Part shown: positions 44,695 to 53,953 of the stretch, in pieces
How the letters are laid out: each line of letters starts with the position of its first letter
Position numbering within the stretch: position 1 is the first letter of the stretch
DNA from: Algoriphagus sp. NG3
Lineage (GTDB): Bacteria > Bacteroidota > Bacteroidia > Cytophagales > Cyclobacteriaceae
Length of the DNA: 64,000 nucleotides
NCBI RefSeq assembly: GCF_034119865.1
Contig: NZ_CP139421.1
Location: 682,001-746,000 of the forward strand
Direction of reading: 5' to 3'
Program-made: the position numbers and the translations under genes
The notes under the pieces: model-generated
The model's input: only the letters and a program-made list of their open reading frames with translations
Databases searched by the model: none
What the model was told of the DNA's origin: nothing

Positions 44695-45255
44695 CTAGAG
44701 TATCACTACTCTTAGGCTCATGGCCCCATGTGCGCCTACGACAAGGGATTGTTCTATATCGGCAGTCTTGGAGGGACCGGCTATAAATACGCCAAAGCCT
44801 GATTTGGAATCCGCAATCTGCTTGTAGGCATCATGCATATTTCCCACGATATTTTCTTTTTGGATCACGATGACCAAATGAGCCGTGATGAAGGGTAGGG
44901 ATCTCAAGGCTAAGTTACTCTCATCCAGCCAGATGGCCGCATTCTCCGCAGAGGCAACCTGTCCTTCGATGATAGCCAGGTCCAGATCCGCAAAATCTGC
45001 CGGGTGCTGAGGTACCTGGCAATTGGAGAACCCTTCAAAAGCAGGGCAAGAGCTATATACCTTTGAAAAACCTGTTTCAGCGATCAACTGCTCCAGTTCT
45101 TCCTTGCTTACCACAGTCCCTTTGTTGGCGTGCAAAGAGGCCGTATAAGTCTCTACCAGGTCATGGGCTATGTCAAAATCAGGAATTTCCGGAAGTGGTT
45201 TTTCTTCCAGATTCAGCGCTTTGATCTCTGCCAATATAGAGGCTTTACTGCTCAT
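44695..45255 (-). CDS. lutC: LutC-like lactate utilisation protein
   Basis: A 186-residue LUD-domain protein of the LutC/YkgG type, with NCQVPQHPADFADLDLAIIEG and AAIWLDESNLALRSLPFITAHL followed by a GFGVFIAGPSKTADIEQSL signature. I start at the ATG with its A at 45255; a TTG nine codons earlier is less likely. It is the last of three genes that would encode the L-lactate oxidising complex (LutABC/LldEFG). Its stop codon abuts the MITE. Together with LutA and LutB it would turn lactate from the rhamnose pathway into pyruvate. Confidence 0.88.
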   Translation of the reverse strand: MSSKASILAEIKALNLEEKPLPEIPDFDIAHDLVETYTASLHANKGTVVSKEELEQLIAETGFSKVYSSCPAFEGFSNCQVPQHPADFADLDLAIIEGQVASAENAAIWLDESNLALRSLPFITAHLVIVIQKENIVGNMHDAYKQIADSKSGFGVFIAGPSKTADIEQSLVVGAHGAMSLRVVIL

Positions 45256-45345
45256 TTTTTTGTGGTTATAATTGGTTTTCAATGATCACATTTACCATCC
45301 CAAGGTGTGAGGGTGGTGTACTGTCTGTATGAACGGTAAGTAAGC

Positions 45346-46704
45346 TCATTTTCGGTTCTTTTTGTACCAATCTTTGAAGGATTCCGCTGGCAAGTCCGGC
45401 AGGTTTCTGCCTTTTCCCCAAGCATTCAAAGGGTTGTAAATGATGCTGTCAGGCAAGTTCTTTAACGAAGCCCTCATCATTTTCCCGGAGATTTTATACG
45501 CCAGCGGGCTCTTAAAAATCCCGTCGGCCAGCTTCATGCTCATTCCTTTCAGAGATGAGCCCTGCGCCTTGGTGATTTCCTGTCTCCATTCGTAGAGTTG
45601 TTCGTGAATGTTGATTTTCACCGGACACACATCAGAGCAGCTGCCGCAAAGTGTGGAGGCAAAAGGAAGCGTGCTGTATTTTTTCAGGTCTATGCCTGGG
45701 GATAATATGGAGCCTATAGGCCCCGGCACCGTGCTGCCGTAGCTGAATCCTCCGCTCCGCCTGTAGATAGGGCAGGTATTCATACAAGCCCCGCAACGTA
45801 TGCATTTCAGCGAGTTTCTGAATTTCTCCCGGGCAAGTTGCTTGGTCCGCCCATTGTTTACCAAGATTAGGTGAAGTTCCTTGCCTGGAGAGGGGCTGCG
45901 GAAATGTGAATTGTAATTCGTAATGGATTGCCCGGTGGCAGATCTGGCCAAGAGTCTGAGAAAAACCCCAAGATCTTTTCTACGCGGGATCAATTTCTCT
46001 ATTCCCATACAGGCGATATGTGTGTCGGCAAGGTGTACCCCCATGTCGGCGTTGCCTTCGTTGGTGCAGACCACAAATTCCCCAGTTTCAGCCACGGCGA
46101 AATTCACTCCGGTAATGGCTACTTTTGCCTGAAGAAACTTTTCGCGGAGATGGAGTCGTGCGGCATGTGTCAGATACACAGGATCTATGTTTCCTTTTTC
46201 GGTTTGGAGTTTCTCGTGAAAAATATCAGAGATATCCGACTTTTTCAGGTGGATTGCCGGCATCACGATATGACTGGGCGGCTGCTTCAGAAACTGGATG
46301 ATGCGCTCACCCAGATCAGTGTCCACTACCTCAATTCCTTTGGCTTCCAGAAATGGATTCAGGTGACATTCTTCCGTAAGGATAGATTTGCTCTTGACGA
46401 TAGCCTTGCATTGCTTTTCATCCAGGATTTCGCCGATGATCTGGTTATGTTCTTCGGCATTCTCAGCCCAGTGTACTTTGATTCCGTTGGCGGTGGCGTT
46501 TTTTTCCAGTTCTTCTAAATAATAGTCGAGCTTAGACAGCGTATGGTCTTTGATCTGGGATGCCAGCTCACGGAGTTTTTCCCATTCGGGTATTTGGTGT
46601 ATGGTAGCATCCCTTTTTTGGCGTACTATCCATAAGGTGTCATCATGCCATTTGGCCCGTGCCTTATCTTTCAGAAATACCGTTGCATTTTGCGGGTGAC
46701 TCAT
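45346..46704 (-). CDS. lutB: LutB-like iron-sulfur protein
   Basis: A 452-residue protein. An LUD domain (about residues 60-290) is followed by two 4Fe-4S clusters: C301-C304-C307-C311 (CIRCGACMNTCP) and a second in LCGSCSDVCPVKI near 350-365. This is the LutB/LldF architecture, which passes electrons from lactate oxidation. The start overlaps the LutA stop by four bases (ATGA), so the two are coupled. A gap of 90 bases separates it from lutC. Confidence 0.92.
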   Translation of the reverse strand: MSHPQNATVFLKDKARAKWHDDTLWIVRQKRDATIHQIPEWEKLRELASQIKDHTLSKLDYYLEELEKNATANGIKVHWAENAEEHNQIIGEILDEKQCKAIVKSKSILTEECHLNPFLEAKGIEVVDTDLGERIIQFLKQPPSHIVMPAIHLKKSDISDIFHEKLQTEKGNIDPVYLTHAARLHLREKFLQAKVAITGVNFAVAETGEFVVCTNEGNADMGVHLADTHIACMGIEKLIPRRKDLGVFLRLLARSATGQSITNYNSHFRSPSPGKELHLILVNNGRTKQLAREKFRNSLKCIRCGACMNTCPIYRRSGGFSYGSTVPGPIGSILSPGIDLKKYSTLPFASTLCGSCSDVCPVKINIHEQLYEWRQEITKAQGSSLKGMSMKLADGIFKSPLAYKISGKMMRASLKNLPDSIIYNPLNAWGKGRNLPDLPAESFKDWYKKNRK

Positions 46705-47459
46705 AAGATGACCTGGTTTAGGATTTCCGCAAAATGCATAAGTTTCACCTTTTCTTTGTCCCTACTCGCAATACCCTGCATGTGCATAATGCAGGACATA
46801 TCTCCGCCAACTATGATTTCCACGCCTTTGTCCAGGTGATCGGCAATGCGGTCTTTGCCCATTTGTACGGAGATGGCTTCTTCGCTTACCGCAAAAGTAC
46901 CACCAAAGCCACAGCATTCATCTTTTCTGGTCAGTTCCACTACTTCCAGTCCCTCCAGATCCCGCATGAGCTGCAGGGTTTTGTTGAAAGCTGGCTCATT
47001 TCTCTCGCTGTCACTGGCAAGTCTGAGTCCCCGCAGTCCATGGCATGATGCGTGAAAACCTATCTTATGCGGAAAGCTGCCTCGGATCGAATCCACCTTC
47101 AGCACGTCGGTGATAAATTCGCTTAGCTCATAGACGTGCGCCTGCACGTGATCCTGGTTTTTCTTAAGCTTATCTAGTTTGGGAGAATGCTCTTTGACGT
47201 GCAACACGCAGCTGCCGGATGGAGCCACTATGTAATCAAACATAGCAAAATCCCGGATGAATTTTGAAGCAGTACCTACAGTATCGGCTTCGAAACCTGA
47301 ATTGGCCATGGGCTGTCCACAGCATGTCTGTCCGAGTGGATAGGTTACTTTACAGCCCAGCTTTTCCAGCAGTTCCAATGTAGCAATAGCCACATTTGGA
47401 TAGAACTGATCGATATAGCAAGGGATAAACAGGCCAATATGGGGTGCGTCGTTTTTCAT
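46701..47459 (-). CDS. lutA: LutA-like (Fe-S) oxidoreductase
   Basis: A 252-residue protein with two CCG domains, CCGQPMANSGF in the first half and KDECCGFGGTFAV in the second, the cysteine-rich domains of LutA/LldE that bind iron-sulfur clusters. It starts 21 bases after the kinase stop codon, so it is in the same transcript as the rhamnose genes. With LutB and LutC it oxidises L-lactate to pyruvate without a flavin dehydrogenase. Confidence 0.92.
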   Translation of the reverse strand: MKNDAPHIGLFIPCYIDQFYPNVAIATLELLEKLGCKVTYPLGQTCCGQPMANSGFEADTVGTASKFIRDFAMFDYIVAPSGSCVLHVKEHSPKLDKLKKNQDHVQAHVYELSEFITDVLKVDSIRGSFPHKIGFHASCHGLRGLRLASDSERNEPAFNKTLQLMRDLEGLEVVELTRKDECCGFGGTFAVSEEAISVQMGKDRIADHLDKGVEIIVGGDMSCIMHMQGIASRDKEKVKLMHFAEILNQVIL

Positions 47460-47480
47460 TAGAGCTGTAAATTAAGCCTT

Positions 47481-48806
47481 CTATTCAATGGATACCAACA
47501 TTGCCGCCCCTAAAGCCGATCCATTCGGAAAATTACTTGGAATGATAGTCAGTTGCGGGAGTTTTTTGCGAAGCATCTCCACAAAGATATCGTTGGCATT
47601 GAAGCCTCCATCAATAAACAGCCTGCCTACAGGAGCATTGTCCACGACAAGCCTGATGGCTGCGACCTGCAATTCTGTAAGCTCATGCATAAAGGTATAA
47701 TAGGCTTCATTAAACTCAGCGAATACCTCCCATGATGATTCTAAGGTATGATCCAAGCCATAATCCTCTGGCTTCAGGTATTGGAAATGAAACCTCTTAC
47801 TCTTGTTTTCTTTTACCTTCTCGAAGAGGGTGGCGTTGAATTTTAGTTTTTTATAAGTGCCCAGTGGCATTTGATAGTATTCGTAGAGCTTTTCTACCTG
47901 ATACTTATGTTCCTCTCCTATAAACAGCCTGGAGATCTTAATAGGCTCTCCGGTGATACTCAGAAACTGCAGGCAATCTCGTTTAAGTTCTTTTTTGGTG
48001 AGCTTGGTTTTATTGGATGGATTGATACAGATCGCCCAAGTTCCTGTGGATAGCAGGGCAAATGGCTCCGTTTCCTGTTTGATATAGGGAAGTAGGGCTG
48101 ACGAAGAATCATGCACCCCTATACCACAGAGAATATTGCCGAGCTCTGGTTTGGTCTTCAGCAGTGTATTTCCCGGCACAATAGGTGGGAAAAATCCCCG
48201 TATTTCCTCTCTGTCCACCCAGGGATGGTAATCATTGGCTTCATAATCCCAAAGTCCCGTGTGGCATCCTATACTGGTGTAATCAGAGACCATTTCTCCG
48301 GTAAAGAGATAACTCAGGTATTGGGGGAAATGAAAGGAATGTTTGATGTTTTTAAACAGCTCCGGTTTGGTGTATTTGATAAAATACAGCTGCAGACCGG
48401 AATTGAGCATAGCCAATGGGGGAGAGGAAGTAGCTCTGCAAAAGGTCATTCTTCCACCGTTTTCCTCATAAAACCTGCTGAGCAGCTCTTCAGGAAATGG
48501 CTTCAGGTAATCGTACAAGGGAGTGACAGGATTTCCTGCAGCATCCGTATGCACAAAAGAAGCTCCATGGCAGGAGAAATTCAGCTTCTTGATCTGGAAA
48601 TCCGGAGAATTCAGCGCTTCCCTGAAGGTCTTTAGCATCCATTCTTCTAGTGGAGCCAAAGGCTCGCTGGGGAAATCATCCTCATCGGGAATCGGATCGA
48701 GACGTACGTAAGAGCTGTGGACTTCCGTTAAATTGTCATCAAAAAGAAAGAATTTCTTATTCGTCTTGCCGATATCAAAAACAGCCGTTACTGGTATTTT
48801 ACTCAT
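47481..48806 (-). CDS. rhaB: FGGY-family carbohydrate kinase, probably L-rhamnulokinase
   Basis: A 441-residue FGGY kinase. The phosphate-binding DIGKTNKKFFLFDD segment is at the N-terminus, ALLSTGTWAIC is in the middle and LFIDGGFNANDIF, the C-terminal ATP-site signature, lies near residue 405. I start at ATG (A at 48806); a GTG two codons earlier exists. It should phosphorylate L-rhamnulose at O1 to feed the RhaEW aldolase. The assignment rests on its neighbours; a fuculo- or xylulo-kinase activity cannot be excluded from sequence alone. It is 10 bases after the GntR regulator gene. Confidence 0.82.
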   Translation of the reverse strand: MSKIPVTAVFDIGKTNKKFFLFDDNLTEVHSSYVRLDPIPDEDDFPSEPLAPLEEWMLKTFREALNSPDFQIKKLNFSCHGASFVHTDAAGNPVTPLYDYLKPFPEELLSRFYEENGGRMTFCRATSSPPLAMLNSGLQLYFIKYTKPELFKNIKHSFHFPQYLSYLFTGEMVSDYTSIGCHTGLWDYEANDYHPWVDREEIRGFFPPIVPGNTLLKTKPELGNILCGIGVHDSSSALLPYIKQETEPFALLSTGTWAICINPSNKTKLTKKELKRDCLQFLSITGEPIKISRLFIGEEHKYQVEKLYEYYQMPLGTYKKLKFNATLFEKVKENKSKRFHFQYLKPEDYGLDHTLESSWEVFAEFNEAYYTFMHELTELQVAAIRLVVDNAPVGRLFIDGGFNANDIFVEMLRKKLPQLTIIPSNFPNGSALGAAMLVSIE

Positions 48807-48816
48807 AGTCACGCTA

Positions 48817-49851
48817 TCAAAGCGATTTTCGGATGATCATCTTGGAAGGGTTTTTAAGGGGGATTCTATCCTCTTCTCCTAAGATCTGATTAGCGATAGC
48901 TTTGCCCATTTTCATGAAATCAGTGGAAATAGTGGTGATTCCCTCCCCGAGGATTTCCTTCAGTGGGGTCTCGTTATAAGAGATGATTCCTATATCCTTC
49001 CCTAAAGTCAAAGACTGTTCGCGGGACTTTTTCACGATGTTAGCCAGATCCGTTTCAGCCAATACAATGAATGAATCTCCTTCATAGAGAGGTTCATCAT
49101 CTATTCCGTCCAGGATCAGGTTGTTGAAATTGTGGAAAAAGCAGAAACGCTTGAATCCGTCAATTATTTCTACCGGATACATATCGCCCTTAGGGAATAC
49201 CAGAATCAGGCGGGAATATTTTCTAAGGTGGGTGATTCCCGATTCCAAAGCTTCCAGAATATCCCTCGCAAAATCCTGATAGACTCCCGGAAATTCATTT
49301 TCATGGTTTTTCACGTCCCGGTCTATTATCAGCAGTTTGTCTTTTGGGATTTGCTGGATTAGCTCGTAGCATGTTTCCGGGTGGTTGTTCTCATCAAAGA
49401 AATGAGGTGCCAGTACATAATAATTGTAATTCCCCAAGTTCCGCTCCAATAGATTTTCAAAAACCGTGCGGTTGTAGTGGTGGATCTGAAGGTCCACTGT
49501 GGCCTGGTCTCCCAGGGTTTCTAAAATAGAATAATAGATGATCTTCTTATAAGAGCTGAGTTTATTGAAAATCAGCAATACCTTCAATTTGCTAGCCATG
49601 TTGGTAGAACTTATATAGAAGCCTTTGCCCCGTACTGAAGTAATGATCCCTCGGTCACGGAGTTCATTGTAGGCTTTTTCTACTGTGTCTCTGGAGAGCA
49701 GAAAGTCGAAGCTCGTCTCATTGATAGAAGGAATTCTATCGCCGATTTTGAGTTTGCCATTTTCCAAGTCATCAAGAATCAGATTGACTATTTGCATATA
49801 CTTAGGAGTTCTCGAATCTGTATGGATTCTTTCAGATTTATCAACTAGCAT
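48817..49851 (-). CDS. GntR-family regulator of the rhamnose operon
   Basis: A 344-residue regulator. The N-terminal winged helix (KYMQIVNLILDDLENGKLKI then LLSRDTVEKAYNELRDRGII) is GntR-type. The C-terminal 270 residues are a periplasmic-binding-protein-like ligand domain of the LacI/GalR kind (GIISYNETPLKEIL near the end). This combination is the usual form of Bacteroidota sugar-operon regulators. It lies within the operon between rhaEW and the kinase and probably senses rhamnose or rhamnulose. Confidence 0.85.
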   Translation of the reverse strand: MLVDKSERIHTDSRTPKYMQIVNLILDDLENGKLKIGDRIPSINETSFDFLLSRDTVEKAYNELRDRGIITSVRGKGFYISSTNMASKLKVLLIFNKLSSYKKIIYYSILETLGDQATVDLQIHHYNRTVFENLLERNLGNYNYYVLAPHFFDENNHPETCYELIQQIPKDKLLIIDRDVKNHENEFPGVYQDFARDILEALESGITHLRKYSRLILVFPKGDMYPVEIIDGFKRFCFFHNFNNLILDGIDDEPLYEGDSFIVLAETDLANIVKKSREQSLTLGKDIGIISYNETPLKEILGEGITTISTDFMKMGKAIANQILGEEDRIPLKNPSKMIIRKSL

Positions 49852-49911
49852 AGTATTTTAGGGTTATTGTTGGGGGGAACTTGGGGTATTAGAGGTTTAT
49901 TAAATCATGAT

Positions 49912-52032
49912 TTATCTTGGGAATGCGGCTGCTAAGCCTCCATCTACGTTAAGCATATTTCCTGTGGTTTTTCCCAGTTGACCACTTACAAAGACAAAAG
50001 CCGCGTTTGCAATATCACTGGTTTTTACACTTTCCTTCAAGAGGGTTCTGTTGGCATAGAACTGTGGCAGATCCTTCACTTCTATACCGTAAGCTTTGGC
50101 GCGGTTTTCACCCCATCCACCTTCCCAGATATTGGAGTTTTCGATCACGGCATCAGGATTTACTACGTTTACTTTGATTTTGTCCTCTGCCAACTCGGCT
50201 GCCATTAGCCTGGACATGTGGAGCTGTGCTGCTTTGGCGGTGCCATAGGCCACGTTTTTTGCGCCAGCTACCAAGCCGTTTTTACTGGCAATATTCACTA
50301 TATCACCGCCATGTCCCTGTAGTTTCATGATTTTGACGCCGGCCTTGGAGATGTGGTATTGTCCCATGACCAGAATGTCATTAAGTCTATCCCAGTCTTG
50401 AACAGTATGATCTTCAAAAGATTTGCTGATGGAGATACCTGCATTGTTTACGATGATGTCCACACCTCCAAACTGTAGGCAAGTAGCTTCTATGGCAGCT
50501 TCCAGACTTTGTCCATCAGTCACGTCCAAATTCACAGCTAGGAAAGAATCCCGTCCGTATTTTTTGAGCAGGAAATCACTGGTCTCTTTCAGTCTGTTTG
50601 CATCGATATCAGAGATCACTACACAGGCACCTTCCTGCATATATTTCTCTGCTATAGCCAATCCGATTCCGCCTGCACTTCCTGTCACCAACGCTACTTT
50701 TCTGGAAAGGGGCTGTTCTTTTGGCATTCTTTGGAGTTTAGCCTCCTCCAGTAGCCAATATTCGATATTGAATGCTTCCTGAAGCGGTAGGGAGACGTAT
50801 TCGGAAACGGCCTCAGCACCACGCATCACATTGATGGCATTAATGTAGAATTCGCTGGCTACCCGGCTTGTCTGTTTGTTTTTGGCATAGCTGAACATCC
50901 CCACACCAGGCCAGATGATGATTACCGGATTTGGGTCCCGCATGGCAGGGCTGTTTGAATGTTTGTGTTTTTCGTAATAGTCAGCATACATCTCTCTGTA
51001 GGACTGGAAAGCCGCCTCCAGTTTTTCCTTGAGACTGCCTGGGTCAGAGAGATCGGTATCGGCAGGGATATCCATGACCAACGGAGAAATCTTGGTCCTC
51101 AAGAAATGGTCAGGGCAGCTTGTACCCATAGGAGCCAGTTTGCTTAGATCATGACTGTTGATAAACTGTAATACCTCTGGAGCATCTGTGAAGGTACCTA
51201 CCATCAGGTTCTCGGAGGAAGCCAGACCTCGTAATACCGGTGCCAGCTTAGCCGCCTGGCTTTTTCTCTGCTCAGGGGCTAGAGACTGTACTTTTTCCCC
51301 TCCAAAGACAGGACGTTTTTTTCCGTAATTCTGTGCTAAATATTCGGATGCGGTTTCAATGACTTCCAGGCTGTTGATATAGCATTCAAAAGCGGTGTCT
51401 CCCCAGGTGAAAAGCCCATGTCCGCCAAGCATAATGCCCCGGATGCCGGGATTATCATCTAAAGCCTGCTTCAACTGAAGTCCAAGATCGAAACCGGGTT
51501 TTTGCCATGGAACCCAGGCAATCTGCCCATTCCATAGGTCTTGGGTGATCTGTTCTCCGTCTTTGGAAGCGGCTATGGCTATGGCCGCATCCGGGTGTAA
51601 GTGATCTATATGTTTGAATGGTAAAAAAGAGTGTAAAGGAGTGTCAATTGAAGGTGCTTTAGACTTCAGATCGTAGATGCAGTGGTTGAATAATTCCACC
51701 ATTTCATCTTCAAATTCCAAACCTCGGTAGATGCCTTTCAAAGCACGTAATTTATCCACATAGAGTCCTGCAAGGCCTGCTTTGGTCAAAGTCCCAATGT
51801 CTCCTCCTGAGCCTTTCACCCACATTATTTCTACTTTCTCGTTGGTAAGGGGATCTGCTTCATACGTTTTACAGCTTGTATTGCCACCTCCATAATTGGT
51901 GATTCTAAGGTCGGCTCCAAGGATATTAGAACGATATATAAGAAGATCGACTTCTTTGCCCTCTAGTTTGGATGCCACAGCATCATCCCAGAGGTAACTT
52001 ACATGTTTAAAATTTTGTGTCGTTGTGCTCAT
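49912..52032 (-). CDS. rhaEW: Bifunctional rhamnulose-1-phosphate aldolase / lactaldehyde dehydrogenase
   Basis: A 706-residue two-domain enzyme. Residues 1-430 form a class II aldolase with zinc-site histidines in HLHPDAAIAIA and MLGGHGLFTWGD. Residues 435-706 form a short-chain dehydrogenase with VTGSAGGIGLAIA and the catalytic YGTAKAA. The aldolase splits rhamnulose-1-phosphate to DHAP and L-lactaldehyde; the dehydrogenase oxidises lactaldehyde to L-lactate. It is the first gene of the minus-strand operon, and the 60-base gap to the regulator gene agrees with one transcript. Confidence 0.92.
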   Translation of the reverse strand: MSTTTQNFKHVSYLWDDAVASKLEGKEVDLLIYRSNILGADLRITNYGGGNTSCKTYEADPLTNEKVEIMWVKGSGGDIGTLTKAGLAGLYVDKLRALKGIYRGLEFEDEMVELFNHCIYDLKSKAPSIDTPLHSFLPFKHIDHLHPDAAIAIAASKDGEQITQDLWNGQIAWVPWQKPGFDLGLQLKQALDDNPGIRGIMLGGHGLFTWGDTAFECYINSLEVIETASEYLAQNYGKKRPVFGGEKVQSLAPEQRKSQAAKLAPVLRGLASSENLMVGTFTDAPEVLQFINSHDLSKLAPMGTSCPDHFLRTKISPLVMDIPADTDLSDPGSLKEKLEAAFQSYREMYADYYEKHKHSNSPAMRDPNPVIIIWPGVGMFSYAKNKQTSRVASEFYINAINVMRGAEAVSEYVSLPLQEAFNIEYWLLEEAKLQRMPKEQPLSRKVALVTGSAGGIGLAIAEKYMQEGACVVISDIDANRLKETSDFLLKKYGRDSFLAVNLDVTDGQSLEAAIEATCLQFGGVDIIVNNAGISISKSFEDHTVQDWDRLNDILVMGQYHISKAGVKIMKLQGHGGDIVNIASKNGLVAGAKNVAYGTAKAAQLHMSRLMAAELAEDKIKVNVVNPDAVIENSNIWEGGWGENRAKAYGIEVKDLPQFYANRTLLKESVKTSDIANAAFVFVSGQLGKTTGNMLNVDGGLAAAFPR

Positions 52033-52651
52033 TGTATTTGGCAGATTGTTCTGAATGTGAATATGGGCGAAAAGATTGCATCAGGTATCCTGTGCTGTCT
52101 TGACTAAGTTCGAAAATGTCCAAGTGTTTAAGGACTATTCTAATAAATACTATTGTGGTAAGATTTGTTTTAGTAGTCGTGATAATTTAATATATGATGA
52201 TGGGGTTACAAGAAATGGTATTGGCTGAAAGCATTTTCAGTCAGTGTTGCTGCTGATGGCCCAATGCCACAGCAGTTTTTAGAATAGTAATCTAAAAAGT
52301 AATTTTCAGAATACATAGCCTGGGGCCAATAGCTCAGTTCCATTGGAGGGGATATAAATTTCAGATTGGATTTCCATGCATTTTGCTATAATGTCTAGCT
52401 ATTAATCAGGCATGGACATTTTACTGATTGAAACCATAAGTGGGGAGATTAGTTGGATGTAAAGTGTGAGTATTGTAACTTCATGATTAATAGATTTTTA
52501 CTTGAGTATGGGTCAGTTTTAAGATCTTGCCGAAAGTGAAATAGACCTAATAAGGATGTGATGAATAAAAAATCCCTACATCCCGTTCACCCTGATGGAT
52601 TGTCCAACTTGTAGGCAGTTCGAGTATAGTTGCACCAGTAAAATAACGTAC
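52033..52651. promoter_or_regulatory. Divergent control region of the rhamnose operon
   Basis: This 619-base, AT-rich interval separates rhaEW and rhaI, which diverge. It must hold both promoters and the GntR operator. A TATAGTTG at 52625-52632 resembles the Bacteroidota -7 box (TAnnTTTG) and ATTG at 52599-52602 its -33 box, which would place transcription just before the chosen rhaI start. I see no convincing long dyad for the regulator. Confidence 0.45.
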
Positions 52652-53926
52652 ATGAGAATTTCAGAAGACCAACTCTCTTCCTTTTCTTCAACAGACTTTC
52701 ACAGACGCTCCCTGGATCTTTTACGGGAGCAGTTTTCAAGACATGATATAAATTTCGACGGGGTTATCCATAAACTACAGGAGTTTCAGATTGCCATACC
52801 CAGTGCTGCTTTGGGAAATGGTAGAGCACAAAACAATAGGGGTAGAACTGGTGGAGAACCAAGAAATCTCAACGAAAAGCTGGAAGATATCAGTCTCTTG
52901 CAGCAACTCACCCGAAAGACCAATTCTGTTTCAGTATATATTCCCTCGGATATGCCGGAGGATTATCAGGAAACCAAGGATTTGGCAGATGATTTAAAGC
53001 TGAAGTTTGACACTATGAACAGCACGAGTTCCCAAGATCAGAATCTGAAGGAACATGCCAAACTGGGATCCTTGGGGAATTCCAATAAAGCAGTACGGGA
53101 CGAGGCGGTGGCCCATAATGAGGAAGTAATCACTATAGGTAAAAAGCTAGGAAGCAAAGGACTCACCGTATGGATGGCCGATGGCAGTACCTCTCCAGGC
53201 CAGTCCAACTTCAGGAGTACGCTGGGATGGACAGAGGAATCGCTCCGGGAAATCTATGAATACATGCCTTCAGATTGGAATATGATGCTGGAGTACAAGC
53301 CTTATGCCCCTAACTGCTACCACACCGTAGTGCCTGACTGGGGCACCTCATCTATGCTTGCCAGACGGCTAGGAGCCAGGGCAAAGGTACTGGTGGATCT
53401 GGGACATCATCTGCCCAAAACCAATATTGAGCAGATAGTAGCTACGCTGATGTACCAAGATCTGCTGGCGGGATTTCACTTTAATGACAGCAAGTATGGA
53501 GATGATGATCTCAATCCCGGCAGCATCAAGCCTTATCAGCTGTTTTTGATATTTTGTGAACTTATAGGAGGGGATAGAGATGGCGCACAGATATGGGATA
53601 GCATCTCGTGGATGATCGATGCCAGCTATAATACCCAAGACCCTTTGGTCGATTTGATCCAGGCACTGGAAGCAATTACGATAGCCTATGCCAAGGCCTT
53701 GCTGGTGGATCGTGATAAGCTTCAGGCATGTCAACAGAATGGAGAAGGATCGCAGGCTCAGGAAATCCTCCAGATGGCTTACTTGACGGATGTCAGACCT
53801 TTGGTATGTGAGGCTAGAGTAAGGGCGGGAGGGGCTGCAGAGCCGCTTGAGGCATATAGGATCCTTATGATACGAAATAAGTTAGTACACGAAAGGGGAG
53901 CAAAATCCTATCATTCGTTTTTTTAA
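52652..53926 (+). CDS. rhaI: L-rhamnose isomerase (RhaI type)
   Basis: A 424-residue TIM-barrel isomerase of the RhaI/catabolism-isomerase type. Metal and substrate residues fall in MLEYKPYAPNCYHTVV, VLVDLGHHLP and AGFHFNDSKYGDDDLNPGS. I start at ATG 52652; the upstream in-frame ATG at 52595 would add 19 residues rich in Cys without homology and would overlap the promoter-like element. It converts L-rhamnose to L-rhamnulose. It is divergent from rhaEW and followed 27 bases later by a sulfatase gene on the same strand. Confidence 0.87.
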   Translation: MRISEDQLSSFSSTDFHRRSLDLLREQFSRHDINFDGVIHKLQEFQIAIPSAALGNGRAQNNRGRTGGEPRNLNEKLEDISLLQQLTRKTNSVSVYIPSDMPEDYQETKDLADDLKLKFDTMNSTSSQDQNLKEHAKLGSLGNSNKAVRDEAVAHNEEVITIGKKLGSKGLTVWMADGSTSPGQSNFRSTLGWTEESLREIYEYMPSDWNMMLEYKPYAPNCYHTVVPDWGTSSMLARRLGARAKVLVDLGHHLPKTNIEQIVATLMYQDLLAGFHFNDSKYGDDDLNPGSIKPYQLFLIFCELIGGDRDGAQIWDSISWMIDASYNTQDPLVDLIQALEAITIAYAKALLVDRDKLQACQQNGEGSQAQEILQMAYLTDVRPLVCEARVRAGGAAEPLEAYRILMIRNKLVHERGAKSYHSFF

Positions 53927-53953
53927 GAGGAGCTAAAAATACTAACTTAGGAC

